This document shows, piece after piece, positions 1-8,204 of a stretch of DNA of 32,808 bases. Within the stretch, counting starts at the first letter, position 1. Every line of letters starts with the position of its first letter. The notes beneath the pieces were generated by a model, which saw nothing but the letters and a program-made list of their open reading frames with translations, ran no database searches and was not told where the DNA came from. A program made the position numbers and the translations under genes. Source of the DNA: Acholeplasmatales bacterium (GTDB taxonomy: Bacteria; Bacillota_I; Bacilli_A; Acholeplasmatales; Anaeroplasmataceae); assembly GCA_017388605.1 (NCBI GenBank), contig JAFPIE010000178.1, positions 1-32,808 on the forward strand, read 5' to 3'.

Positions 1-1513
1 CTTCAGCAGCTTCCTCTTCAGCAGGAGCTTCTTCCTCTTCATAAGGATTACCTTGCTCTTCAGGCTCTTCTTTCTTCTTTTCCTCTTCGCCATATTCTGC
101 AGCGTAGATTGCTTCATCCTCTTCAGTTAATGCGAATGGATCTTCCTTCTCTTTTCTTTCCTTTTCTTCCCTTTCAGCCTGTTCTTCAGCTTCCTTAGCT
201 GCTTGCTTTTCTTCCTTCTTCTGCTGAATCTTCTCTTCAGCTTCCTTAGCAATTACAGCTGCCATAAGGTCAAAGTTTCTAATACGTAATATTTGAATAA
301 CAACGCCTAAAATGAAGAATACGATATATGCAATACCAACAACTAATAATAAAATGTTAGATGTTAATATAGTAAAATCAGTGATCGCCATTGAAATAAA
401 GAATGGTAAGCCTAAGCCTGTAGCTAGGATTAAAGAAATTAATACCCAGTCTGTCTTGATTGGCTCTGTGCTACGGAAATTACGGAATACAAATAATAAT
501 GCAGTTAATACTAAACCAATTAGTAATGCAATACCAGATGTTAAATAAACTGTAACTGCGCCAGCAGGAAGCTTAACATTATTAAGCATTAGTCTATATA
601 AATCACCAGTTCCTAGTGCATATGCTGTAGCGATTGCAACTAAGCCGATAGCAATGATTGAAATAACTACTGCAGCAAGTACATTATACTTACTGAAGAT
701 ATTTCTATAATATGTTCTAGCCTTATCACGGTTTGTATCATAAATAATATCCTTATTGTAGAATACAGAACGAACGATTAATCCTGAAGTTGCAAGTAAA
801 ATGATGATTAATAATGCCTTTGCAACAGGAGCTGTTAAAGAAGCAGCTAAAATTGCAGGGCTATAGATAGAACCAACAAATACAACGGTTAAAATAGCAT
901 CTAACCAGTTTGTATCAGAATCTCTATCCATTGCAGAAACTAATAATACACCAAGTAATGCTGCTGCACCACCCAAAATGTAGAACTTTGTTTGAGCAGT
1001 ATATAACTTCGCTAATACACCATTTTTACCTAAGATTCCAAGTACAACAGCAACTGCCATACCTAAAACTACTAAGCAAATAGGGTTATAACGGTAACCT
1101 AAAGCACTGAAATATGCCTTCATACCAATTTGACCAGCATCTGCTGTAATTGCTGTAAAACGAACAATTACTTCTACTAAGAATACGAATGCTGCTGCAA
1201 AATACATAATCATTGCAACCATATGAGCACCAGAAACTAAAGCTAATACTCCTAATACAATGTTTGCAACAAAGAATGACACACGAATAAAGTCTGTAAC
1301 ATTAACTCTATCATGTCTTAATCCAGAAAAACCAATAATAGCTCCTCCGAACATAACTGCTATAATAGCAGCTTGTGCTAGTGTAGCATAATTCTCTTTT
1401 AAGAAGTCCATCTGGTATAGGAATACACCAGCAACTGCAAATAAGATAATTACAGCTAGAGTAGCGATAATTCCGAATGATTTAAAGTAAGAAACTAAAT
1501 AATTCTTCTTCAT
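1..1513 (-). CDS. Multi-pass membrane protein with acidic C-terminal tail (3' end outside window)
   Basis: I do not recognise the family. The reading frame is open for 504 codons from an ATG at 1513 to the left edge, so the C-terminus is missing. The start follows a good ribosome binding site (AAAGGAG, about 8 nt before ATG). Residues 1 to about 410 form roughly eleven or twelve hydrophobic segments with short loops, so this is an integral membrane protein. From about residue 412 it becomes a highly charged cytoplasmic-type tail, first mixed Lys/Glu/Ala (coiled-coil-like) and then mostly Glu with a few Pro, Tyr and Asn. No signal peptidase site, transporter signature or catalytic motif is evident. 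It is transcribed alone, from a promoter downstream of the phoH terminator. The gene at 8233-9288 has a similar design (membrane core plus charged tails), but I see no clear sequence relationship. Function unknown; existence of the gene is secure. Confidence 0.85.
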   Translation of the reverse strand, partial: MKKNYLVSYFKSFGIIATLAVIILFAVAGVFLYQMDFLKENYATLAQAAIIAVMFGGAIIGFSGLRHDRVNVTDFIRVSFFVANIVLGVLALVSGAHMVAMIMYFAAAFVFLVEVIVRFTAITADAGQIGMKAYFSALGYRYNPICLVVLGMAVAVVLGILGKNGVLAKLYTAQTKFYILGGAAALLGVLLVSAMDRDSDTNWLDAILTVVFVGSIYSPAILAASLTAPVAKALLIIILLATSGLIVRSVFYNKDIIYDTNRDKARTYYRNIFSKYNVLAAVVISIIAIGLVAIATAYALGTGDLYRLMLNNVKLPAGAVTVYLTSGIALLIGLVLTALLFVFRNFRSTEPIKTDWVLISLILATGLGLPFFISMAITDFTILTSNILLLVVGIAYIVFFILGVVIQILRIRNFDLMAAVIAKEAEEKIQQKKEEKQAAKEAEEQAEREEKERKEKEDPFALTEEDEAIYAAEYGEEEKKKEEPEEQGNPYEEEEAPAEEEAAE

Positions 1514-1553
1514 TTTTACACGCTCCTTTTATTGTAGATAAACTATCAATAAT

Positions 1554-1582
1554 ATTTTATATTGAAATGAAAGCATTTTCAA
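1554..1582 (-). promoter_or_regulatory. Promoter of the left-edge membrane protein gene, with cre-like site
   Basis: On the minus strand a -35 TTGAAA (1577-1582) is 17 nt from a -10 TAAAAT (1554-1559). A 14-nt near-palindrome, TGAAAGCATTTTCA (1568-1581), covers the -35. It matches the catabolite-responsive element consensus TGWNANCGNTNWCA at all fixed positions but one. Binding by CcpA is inference. Confidence 0.5.
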
Positions 1583-1593
1583 GTATATAAAAG

Positions 1594-1633
1594 AAAAAAA
1601 GTGCCATTTTTTACGGAATTTTCGCACTTTTTT
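1594..1633 (-). terminator. Terminator after phoH
   Basis: Inverted repeat AAAAAAGTGC (1595-1604) / GCACTTTTTT (1624-1633) with a 19-nt loop. Read on the minus strand it ends in a run of seven T. It lies 29 nt past the phoH stop and upstream of the next promoter, as expected for the end of the lysR-rlu-phoH unit. The loop is long and the stem holds only four G-C-containing steps, so strength is moderate. Confidence 0.65.
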
Positions 1634-1661
1634 CGAATTTAGATAAAATTAAACAACAATG

Positions 1662-2618
1662 TTATTTATTTGCGTTTTCAAATTTTTCAATGATTTTACC
1701 AACCAATGGATGTCTTACTACGTCAAAATGGTCGAAAACAATATCCCCAACCTCATCTAAATCTCTAAGCAAATCGGCACTAAATTTTAATCCAGATTTC
1801 TTAGATTGAGGTAAATCAATCTGAGATATATCACCAGTTACTACCATCTTAGAATGGAAGCCCATTCTTGTTAAGAACATCTTTAGCTGATCAATCGTAG
1901 CATTTTGTGCCTCATCTAAGATAATGAAGGCATTTTCTAGGGTTCTACCTCTCATATAGGCTAAAGGGGCAATTTCTATCACTTGCTTTTCTATTAATGC
2001 CTCTGCATGCTCCATACCAAGCATTTCATATAATGCATCATATAATGGTCTTAGGTATGGATCTACCTTTTCCTTTAAATCTCCTGGTAAAAAGCCTAAG
2101 GATTCACCAGCTTCTACTGCTGGTCTTGTAAGAATGATCTTTTCATATGTACCCTTCTTTAATTCTGATACAGCATAGCATACTGCAAGGTAGGTTTTAC
2201 CTGTACCTGCTGCACCAATAGAAAAGATTAAATCCTTACTTTTTAAGCATTTTAGGTATTCATTTTGCTTTAGGGTTTTTGCATATATTGGCTTATTATG
2301 CTGTGTATGGCATAAAGGCTTTCTTTCCTTTAGGAAATTGATATAATCCATCTTTTTTCCTGTAGATACTATATTTTCAATATATATAACATCTCTTGGA
2401 GAAATGGATTGCTGATTTTCAGCCATAAATTTTAAAATTTGGAAAATGTCCTCTAGCTTTGCAAGAATTACAGAATCATCCGTATCAGTTAATACCTGGT
2501 CTCCATGAACATCCACTTGGATGTTAAAGACCTCCTCAAGCATTTTAAGATTTTGATTATGAATTCCTACAATATTTCTAACATCATCAATATTATCTAG
2601 CTTAATACTTAACTTCAT
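1662..2618 (-). CDS. phoH: PhoH family ATPase
   Basis: A 318-residue PhoH/PhoL-type P-loop ATPase, a cytoplasmic family linked to RNA metabolism and ribosome maturation. The N-terminal ~100 residues form the usual PhoH lead-in. The ATPase core has Walker A GAAGTGKT (135-142), the family segment around TRPAVEAGESLGFLPGD (164-180) and Walker B FIILDEAQNAT (231-241), followed by a sensor-like VVTGDISQIDLP. Length is normal. The ATG at 2618 directly abuts the TAA of the upstream pseudouridine synthase, and its ribosome binding site GGAGGA lies inside that gene, so the two are translationally linked. In many Firmicutes phoH sits next to ybeY; here it does not, and no ybeY lies in the window. Identity as PhoH family is firm; the precise substrate is unknown for the family. 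Confidence 0.93.
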   Translation of the reverse strand: MKLSIKLDNIDDVRNIVGIHNQNLKMLEEVFNIQVDVHGDQVLTDTDDSVILAKLEDIFQILKFMAENQQSISPRDVIYIENIVSTGKKMDYINFLKERKPLCHTQHNKPIYAKTLKQNEYLKCLKSKDLIFSIGAAGTGKTYLAVCYAVSELKKGTYEKIILTRPAVEAGESLGFLPGDLKEKVDPYLRPLYDALYEMLGMEHAEALIEKQVIEIAPLAYMRGRTLENAFIILDEAQNATIDQLKMFLTRMGFHSKMVVTGDISQIDLPQSKKSGLKFSADLLRDLDEVGDIVFDHFDVVRHPLVGKIIEKFENANK

Positions 2619-3260
2619 TTATTCCTCCATAGAAAATGTCAATACTTCTTTCGTTATAGGGTGTGGGAAGGAAATACTATAAGCACAAAGAGGGAATTCC
2701 ATAGCACTTATCGTATTTTTACTACCATATTTTTTATCGCCATATAAGGGATGCCCTATATAGGACATTTGACAGCGAATTTGATGAAACCTACCTGTCA
2801 TTAAGCCTATTTCAACTAATGTTACAGGTGTATTTTGAATCTTGTAGGATTTAATTGGAGTATATTCCAAAATTGATTTTTGCCCACCTTCTCTTATATA
2901 GGATTTCTTTTCCTTTTCATCCTTATATATATAATGAGTTAAAGTGATGGTATCTAAGGAATCAAATGTACCTTCGACTACTGCCTTATATCTTTTTTGG
3001 AATTCATGCATCTTTATAGCATCAGAAAGCCTTGCGGCAGCCTTACTGGTTTTGGCAAAAACCATCACTCCTGATGTATTTATGTCCAATCTATGAACAA
3101 GGCCCAGATATACATTTCCGGGCTTGTTATATTTTTCCTTTATGTAGTTTTTTAAAATCGTAAGCATATCTGGCTTATCTGAACCATCTGCCTGTGATAA
3201 TACACCCTTAGGCTTAACACAAACTAAAATATGGTTATCCTCATAAAGAATTTGAACCAT
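2619..3260 (-). CDS. RluA-family RNA pseudouridine synthase, short form without S4 domain
   Basis: This 213-residue protein is a compact RluA-type pseudouridine synthase, which isomerises uridine in RNA. The catalytic motif HRLD is at 56-59, with Asp59 the expected nucleophile, followed by NTSGVMVFAKT. The downstream TGRFHQIRCQMSYIGHPLYGD region is the family's conserved RNA-binding segment. There is no N-terminal S4 domain, so it belongs with the short RluA/TruC-like forms; the target rRNA or tRNA position cannot be told from sequence. The ATG at 3260 lies 4 nt after the LysR stop, and its AGGTGAT ribosome binding site overlaps that TGA stop. It is in one unit with the LysR gene upstream and phoH downstream. 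Confidence 0.88.
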   Translation of the reverse strand: MVQILYEDNHILVCVKPKGVLSQADGSDKPDMLTILKNYIKEKYNKPGNVYLGLVHRLDINTSGVMVFAKTSKAAARLSDAIKMHEFQKRYKAVVEGTFDSLDTITLTHYIYKDEKEKKSYIREGGQKSILEYTPIKSYKIQNTPVTLVEIGLMTGRFHQIRCQMSYIGHPLYGDKKYGSKNTISAMEFPLCAYSISFPHPITKEVLTFSMEE

Positions 3261-3264
3261 AGGA

Positions 3265-4140
3265 TCACCTACTTGATTTAGAAATAATCTCTAATAATTT
3301 CTTTTGATTATCATCTAGAGCTAAGCTCTTTGGATAGATCACATAAATATTTTGTGTAATTTGAAGATTTAAGATATCAAACTTCTTAAGCCTTCCTGCT
3401 TCAATATCCTCTTTTACTGTATCATAATACATAAAAGCAAGTCCATCCGTTAATGGTACTAATCTTCTTATTAAATCAGGATCATTTGATGTTACAGAAT
3501 AATTATTCTTTAATTTTATATTTTTCGATTTTAATGCATTTTGGATGCATTTATATAATCCACTATCCTCATTTGGCCAAATTAAGGTTGCAACAGATAG
3601 CTGCTCTCTTGTAATTCTATCCTTAGAGCCATATTGTCCCTTAGGGTCACCAACTAGTACGACCTTTTCATTTGTAACCTGGATGGATTCAAAGCATGAG
3701 GAATCAAAGCTATTATCAATAAATGCGAAATCTATTTTACCTGAATTTAAATGCTCAAATAATTCCTGACTAGTATAGGTATATGCATTAAAGGATGGTG
3801 TTTCATAGAAAATTTGCTTTAAAAATTCAATAGGTGGAATCATTGCCTTAACCATTGGAGTAAAGCCTAAATTGCATATAAAAGAATCTTGCTTTTTCAT
3901 ATTGGCAAGTAAGAATTCTTCTTGAAGCTTTAGGCTCTTAGCATATTCTAATAGCATAGAACCAGCCTTAGTTAATTCAAAGGTCTTAGAATTCTTAAAA
4001 AGGGAAATGTCATATTCCTTTTCTAAGGACTTAATATGATGTGTAACTGCTGGCTGTGTAATATACAATCTTGCAGCTGTTTTTGAATAGTTCTTCTCTT
4101 CTAATAAAGTTAGAAAAGTAATCAACTTTGTATCTATCAT
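3265..4140 (-). CDS. LysR-type transcriptional regulator
   Basis: A 291-residue LysR family regulator. Residues 1-60 are the winged helix-turn-helix, with the typical pattern FLTLLEEKNYSKTAARL, then TQPAVTHHIKSLE as the recognition part. The rest is a periplasmic-binding-protein-like effector domain. The ligand is not predictable. It is first in a unit with an RluA synthase and phoH. LysR genes often control a divergent neighbour, but here the upstream gene (lon) points the same way and has its own terminator, so autoregulation or a distant target is more likely. The stop codon is TGA, which shows that TGA is not read as tryptophan in this genome. Confidence 0.9.
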   Translation of the reverse strand: MIDTKLITFLTLLEEKNYSKTAARLYITQPAVTHHIKSLEKEYDISLFKNSKTFELTKAGSMLLEYAKSLKLQEEFLLANMKKQDSFICNLGFTPMVKAMIPPIEFLKQIFYETPSFNAYTYTSQELFEHLNSGKIDFAFIDNSFDSSCFESIQVTNEKVVLVGDPKGQYGSKDRITREQLSVATLIWPNEDSGLYKCIQNALKSKNIKLKNNYSVTSNDPDLIRRLVPLTDGLAFMYYDTVKEDIEAGRLKKFDILNLQITQNIYVIYPKSLALDDNQKKLLEIISKSSR

Positions 4141-4182
4141 ATTAGCCCTCCCTTTTTAAAACGAATTTTATTGATTACGAAT

Positions 4183-4211
4183 ATTATATAAAATTTTTTT
4201 ATAAAAATCAA
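4183..4211 (-). promoter_or_regulatory. Promoter of the lysR-rlu-phoH unit
   Basis: On the minus strand, -35 TTGATT (4206-4211) and -10 TATAAT (4183-4188) are 17 nt apart, just past the lon terminator. The -35 is part of ATTGATT, which recurs inverted as AATCAAT at about 4169-4175 on the other side of the -10. This could be a LysR-type binding arrangement but is AT-rich and may be chance. Confidence 0.65.
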
Positions 4212-4213
4212 TA

Positions 4214-4245
4214 GAAAAAGGCTATTGTGTTAACACAATAGTCTT
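4214..4245 (-). terminator. Terminator after lon
   Basis: Perfect stem CTATTGTG (4222-4229), loop TTAA, CACAATAG (4234-4241), extended on both sides by AAAG/CTTT. On the minus strand it runs into TTTTT. It lies about 20 nt past the lon stop. Confidence 0.85.
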
Positions 4246-4262
4246 TCCTCTTTTTGTTATTC

Positions 4263-6584
4263 TTATTGACCGAAAATAGATGTGATAATTTCAGAGACAT
4301 GAGAAACAGGCTGTATCTCAAGTACGTTTCTTACCTCTTCTGGAATATCCTCAATATCTCTTTCGTTTTCCTTTGGGATGAAAATCTTCTTTAAGCCACT
4401 TCTTGCAGCTGCAATAGATTTTTCTCTTAAACCACCAATAGGAAGTACTGCACCTCTTAATGTGATTTCACCTGTCATACCTATGTGGCAATCTACTGGG
4501 CGGTTCGATAATGCACTAACTAATGCTGTAGTAAGTGTTACACCTGCAGATGGACCATCCTTTGGTACTGCACCCTCTGGTACATGGATATGTACATCAT
4601 TCTTTTCTAAGAAGCCCTCTGGAATCTTGAATTCCGTTTGATGTGCCTTAACATAGGAGAATGCTGCAGTTGCAGATTCCTTCATGACATCACCAAGCTT
4701 ACCCGTTAGAATGAATCCACCCTTACCTGGGTATGTTGTAACCTCAATATCAAGTGTATCTCCACCGAAGGATGTATAGGCTAAGCCTGTAACTACACCA
4801 ACCTGGTTTTCGTTACGATTTTGGTTATTGAAGAAACGAATCTTTCCTAAATAATCCGTAACATTATCCGGTGTTACAGTAACAGATTCAATATTATCAA
4901 TTAAAATACCCTTTACTGTTTTTCTACAAATTGTTGCAATCATACGATCAAGCTCACGTACACCAGCTTCTCTTGTATAGCCACGAATAATGGCATACAT
5001 TGCATCATCTGTAATTGTAAGCTGCTCAGGCTTTAAGCCGTGTGCTTCAATTTCTCTTGGTAATAAATGCTTAAATCCAATATTGAACTTTTCGATTTCT
5101 GTATAGCTTGATAATTCAATGATTTCCATACGGTCACGAAGTGGCGCTGGAATTTCAGATAGGTCATTTGCTGTTGTGATGAACATTACCTGAGATAGGT
5201 CATATGGCTCTTCTAGGTAGTTATCAGAGAAATACTTGTTCTGCTCTGGGTCTAATACCTCAAGCATTGCAGCAGCTGGATCTCCTCTATAGTCTGCAGT
5301 CATCTTATCAATTTCATCTAGTAGGAATACTGGATTAACTGTACCTGCATCCTTCATACCCTTTAGAATACGTCCTGGAAGTGCACCGATATAGGTTCTT
5401 CTATGACCTCTAATTTCAGATTCGTCACGAACACCACCTAAGGATTGCTTAACAAACTTTCTACCTAATGCCTCAGAAATACTTCTTGCAAGAGATGTTT
5501 TACCTACTCCTGGAGGCCCTGCGAAGCAAAGAATCGTTGATGGATTCTTGCCTGTCATTTTCTTTACTGCTAAATATTCAATGATACGGTCCTTAACCTT
5601 AGTTAAGCCATAGTGATTCTTATCTAGCTTTGCTGCAACATCCTTTAGATCATTATTATCCTCAGATGCCTTATACCAAGGTAAATCAATAATCCAATCT
5701 AGGTAGGATCTAATTACACCTGATTCAGCCATCTGATTTGATGTTGATGCATACTTTTGAAGCTCATTCATAGCCTTATCATAAATACCCTTTGGTAGGT
5801 GTGCTTCCTCTAAGGCCTTACGTAGCTTCTCTACATCCTCCTCCTGACGAGCCTTATCACCAAGCTCGTTTTGGATAGCACGCATCTTTTCTCTTAAATA
5901 ATATTCCTTTTGGGAATCATCAATAGATTTCTTTACATCCTTGTTGATTTTGTTTTCAATTTCAACAATTTGACGCTCTCTTTCGATATCCTGTAAAATC
6001 ATATCTAATCTTTGAGCTACTACTGGCTCTTCTAGATATCTATATTTAGATAAATTACCAGAAAGCTTTAGCTGATATGCAATGACATCAGATAATACAT
6101 CCGCATTTGTTCCATTTTGAATTAATCTTGCAATTTCATCTGGAGACTGGAATAAGGTTTGGCCAGCCTGAGCGATTTCAGAGGCAACATTTTTTACAAG
6201 TGCTGCTTCTTTTTCATCGTTTGCCATAACAGATGCAATCTTTTCATATGCAACTACGAAATATGGATCAACAGAGGAATACTCTGTTACTTTTATTCTA
6301 TTTGTTACCTTAAATTTAACTCTGTAGTTATTATTTGGTAATTTTAGCTTTAGGGTTACTTTAGCTAAAGCACCAACCAATTCAACATCCTCAGGTGTAG
6401 CATTTGCTACATTTGCATCCTTTTGAACTAATAATATAATGTTTCCACTATACATCTTTTCAGAAGCATCTAACGCAAGAACGGAATTTGGTCTTCCAAC
6501 TTCAATTTTAAATTCATTGTTCGGAAGTGGTACAAGACCTCTAACGGCAATGGCAGGTAGTACAATTTTTGTATTTTCTTCCAT
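4263..6584 (-). CDS. lon: ATP-dependent protease Lon
   Basis: A 773-residue LonA protease, the soluble hexameric AAA+ machine that degrades misfolded and regulatory proteins. Domains in order: N-terminal substrate-recognition LON domain (about 5-200), coiled-coil linker (about 200-260), AAA+ module with Walker A GPPGVGKT (356-363) and Walker B FLLDEIDK (about 420-427), and the Lon proteolytic domain with the Ser-Lys dyad: Ser679 in PKDGPSAG and Lys722 in LREKSIAAARSG. Length and residues are normal, so it should be active. The ATG at 6584 follows a GGAAGG ribosome binding site. It is transcribed alone, between its own promoter and terminator. Its promoter carries a CIRCE-like repeat, suggesting heat-shock control by HrcA. 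Confidence 0.98.
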   Translation of the reverse strand: MEENTKIVLPAIAVRGLVPLPNNEFKIEVGRPNSVLALDASEKMYSGNIILLVQKDANVANATPEDVELVGALAKVTLKLKLPNNNYRVKFKVTNRIKVTEYSSVDPYFVVAYEKIASVMANDEKEAALVKNVASEIAQAGQTLFQSPDEIARLIQNGTNADVLSDVIAYQLKLSGNLSKYRYLEEPVVAQRLDMILQDIERERQIVEIENKINKDVKKSIDDSQKEYYLREKMRAIQNELGDKARQEEDVEKLRKALEEAHLPKGIYDKAMNELQKYASTSNQMAESGVIRSYLDWIIDLPWYKASEDNNDLKDVAAKLDKNHYGLTKVKDRIIEYLAVKKMTGKNPSTILCFAGPPGVGKTSLARSISEALGRKFVKQSLGGVRDESEIRGHRRTYIGALPGRILKGMKDAGTVNPVFLLDEIDKMTADYRGDPAAAMLEVLDPEQNKYFSDNYLEEPYDLSQVMFITTANDLSEIPAPLRDRMEIIELSSYTEIEKFNIGFKHLLPREIEAHGLKPEQLTITDDAMYAIIRGYTREAGVRELDRMIATICRKTVKGILIDNIESVTVTPDNVTDYLGKIRFFNNQNRNENQVGVVTGLAYTSFGGDTLDIEVTTYPGKGGFILTGKLGDVMKESATAAFSYVKAHQTEFKIPEGFLEKNDVHIHVPEGAVPKDGPSAGVTLTTALVSALSNRPVDCHIGMTGEITLRGAVLPIGGLREKSIAAARSGLKKIFIPKENERDIEDIPEEVRNVLEIQPVSHVSEIITSIFGQ

Positions 6585-6628
6585 AAAAAATACCTTCCTT
6601 TCACTACTTTTTTACTTTGCGTACCTAT

Positions 6629-6657
6629 ACTATATACTATTTTTGGCACTTTTGCAA
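6629..6657 (-). promoter_or_regulatory. lon promoter
   Basis: On the minus strand, -35 TTGCAA (6652-6657) and -10 TATAGT (6629-6634) are 17 nt apart. The -35 lies entirely inside the spacer of the CIRCE-like repeat, so a repressor bound there would block RNA polymerase. Confidence 0.65.
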
Positions 6658-6669
6658 GTAGTGTGCCAA
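6643..6669. promoter_or_regulatory. CIRCE-like HrcA operator upstream of lon
   Basis: TTGGCACTT (6643-6651), nine bases, then GTGTGCCAA (6661-6669). The CIRCE consensus is TTAGCACTC-N9-GAGTGCTAA; this site keeps the 9-9-9 geometry and matches 14 of 18 positions. Two of the changes are symmetric (A to G on the left, T to C on the right), which preserves base symmetry. The outer arms extend to TTTTGGCAC/GTGCCAAAA. CIRCE control of lon is known in mycoplasmas; HrcA is not encoded in this window, so the regulator is inferred. Confidence 0.65.
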
Positions 6670-6718
6670 AAAAATAATACAATTTTACTTTTTCACATAA
6701 TTTGGATATAAAATTAGG

Positions 6719-6742
6719 AAAAAGACAGCCAAAGCGGCTGTC
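6719..6742 (-). terminator. Terminator after tig
   Basis: GACAGCC (6724-6730), loop AAAGC, GGCTGTC (6736-6742). On the minus strand the stem is followed by TTTTT. It separates tig from the lon promoter. Confidence 0.9.
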
Positions 6743-6764
6743 CTATAGTTACATATTATATATA

Positions 6765-8045
6765 TTAGATTTCTTTAGCATTTGCAACTAATAAATCAAC
6801 TAAAGCCTTATAAGCTAAATCAGAATAGTATCTAGCAACATTAGCCTTTAGCATCTTTTCCTTAGTTGAATTATGAAGCTTAGCCTCTTCCTCAGCCTTA
6901 GCCTCTAAAGCCTCCTGGCTTGGTGCAAGCTTTTCAACCTCAATAATCTTTTGAGCAACTACCTGGAATAATGCCTGACGAGAGCCCTGCTTTTCCATGT
7001 TCTCATTGAAATCCTTTAGGTTAGTACCCATGAAGCCTAAGAATGTCTCAAATGGAATGTTGTACATCTTAGCCTGCTGCTCATACTGACCCTTTAGCTG
7101 ATTAACCTTTTCATCAATTAAAGTCTTAGGCATATCAACCTTAGCGTTGTCTAAGATCTTTTCGATGATGTCATTTAACTGACGATCCTTTTCCTCAGTT
7201 TCCTTCTTAGCCTCAAGCTCAGCCTTCTTGTTTGCCTTTAATTCTTCAGAAGTTGTAACTCCTTCAATCTTTAAGCCTGCGATATATTCAGCAGTTAATC
7301 TTGGGAACTTCTCAACCTTAACGTCATGAACAGTTACCTTGAATACTGCAGCCTTACCAGCTAAAGATGCTTCATTATAGTTTTCAGGGAATGTTACATT
7401 TAAGTCCTTAGTCTCACCAGCCTTAAGACCAATCATCTGATCCTCGAAGCCAGGGATGAACTGTCCAGAGCCAATCTGAAGCTCATAGTTTTCAGCCTTT
7501 CCACCAGGGAATTCAACACCATCAACTGTACCAACGAAATCGAATGTAGCATAATCGCCCTTAGCGATAACCTGTTCAGCCTTAGTTTCCTTTACTGCAT
7601 CCTTCTTAGTGATAGCCTTAATAGCCTCATCAACTTCCTTAGCAGTAACCTTTAGATTCTTAGCCTTAACCTCTACACCCTTGTATTCAGGTAATTCTAC
7701 TTCTGGATAAACATCCCAAGTTAATGATACCTTGAAATCCTTACCACGTTCAATCTTTTCCTCAAGACCAGCCTCAGGTCTACCTAAGAAATTCTTAGCA
7801 TTCTCATCCTTAATAGCCTCTTGGAACTTAGAATCTAATACTACGTTAAGTGCGGACTCAAATAAAGCCTCAACACCATAATTCTTTTCAAATACGCTTC
7901 TTGGAGCATGTCCCTTACGGAAGCCCTTAATTGTAACCTTAGCGTTCTCAGTTACGAATGCCTTGTCAAGTGCCTTTTCAAATTCATCTGCTGTTACATC
8001 AAATACTAGCTTAACACGGCTCTTGTCTAACTTTTCTACTGTCAT
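6765..8045 (-). CDS. tig: Trigger factor (ribosome-associated chaperone and peptidyl-prolyl isomerase)
   Basis: A 426-residue trigger factor, the chaperone that binds at the ribosomal exit tunnel and meets nascent chains. The N-terminal ribosome-binding domain carries the signature GFRKGHAP (41-48). The middle FKBP-like isomerase domain (about 150-245) includes FDFVGTVDGVEFPGG and IGSGQFIPGFEDQM. The C-terminal helical domain forms the substrate cradle. I chose the ATG at 8045 because it gives the canonical MTVEKLD start and sits behind GGTGGT; a GTG at 8057 in the same frame is possible. It is monocistronic, with its own promoter and terminator. A strong GGAGGAA lies about 45 nt upstream without a start codon at the right distance, and a hairpin lies between it and the start. 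Confidence 0.97.
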   Translation of the reverse strand: MTVEKLDKSRVKLVFDVTADEFEKALDKAFVTENAKVTIKGFRKGHAPRSVFEKNYGVEALFESALNVVLDSKFQEAIKDENAKNFLGRPEAGLEEKIERGKDFKVSLTWDVYPEVELPEYKGVEVKAKNLKVTAKEVDEAIKAITKKDAVKETKAEQVIAKGDYATFDFVGTVDGVEFPGGKAENYELQIGSGQFIPGFEDQMIGLKAGETKDLNVTFPENYNEASLAGKAAVFKVTVHDVKVEKFPRLTAEYIAGLKIEGVTTSEELKANKKAELEAKKETEEKDRQLNDIIEKILDNAKVDMPKTLIDEKVNQLKGQYEQQAKMYNIPFETFLGFMGTNLKDFNENMEKQGSRQALFQVVAQKIIEVEKLAPSQEALEAKAEEEAKLHNSTKEKMLKANVARYYSDLAYKALVDLLVANAKEI

Positions 8046-8151
8046 ATTTACCACCACAGACCGAGATACATAACAGGGATAAGTCTGTTCCTCCTATTAC
8101 CAATTCACAAATTGTATCTCTTTCATTCCCTTTTTAAAGTGTACCTTAAAC

Positions 8152-8179
8152 ATTATATCATAACTGATATTAAAGTAAA
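8152..8179 (-). promoter_or_regulatory. tig promoter
   Basis: On the minus strand, -10 TATAAT (8152-8157) is 16 nt from a weaker -35 TTTACT (8174-8179). This implies a 5' leader of about 100 nt. The leader contains an inverted repeat ACAGAC (8056-8061) / GTCTGT (8083-8088) next to the start codon. Confidence 0.55.
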
Positions 8180-8204
8180 GAAAAATTATAAAAATAGATA
8201 AAAG

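Noticed and set aside
1..250. Repetitive CTTC/TTCCTC-rich stretch that looks like a tandem repeat.
   Set aside because: It is the coding strand complement of the Glu/Lys-rich tail of the membrane protein; the reading frame explains the pattern.
312..548. 78-codon open frame on the plus strand.
   Set aside because: It lies wholly inside the minus-strand membrane protein gene, has no ribosome binding site, and its product is not protein-like.
3265..3267. Possible Mollicutes genetic code (TGA as Trp), suggested by the AT-rich genome and CIRCE at lon.
   Set aside because: TGA terminates the LysR gene here and the synthase at 26771, and TGG is used for Trp throughout.
4206..4245. Palindrome CTATTGTGTTAACACAATAG as a LysR operator.
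   Set aside because: Its position just past the lon stop and the following T run make it the lon terminator.
8046..8070. Seven-codon leader ORF (MYLGLWW) ending next to the tig start.
   Set aside because: The GGAGGAA upstream is too far from its ATG, and there is no sign of attenuation.
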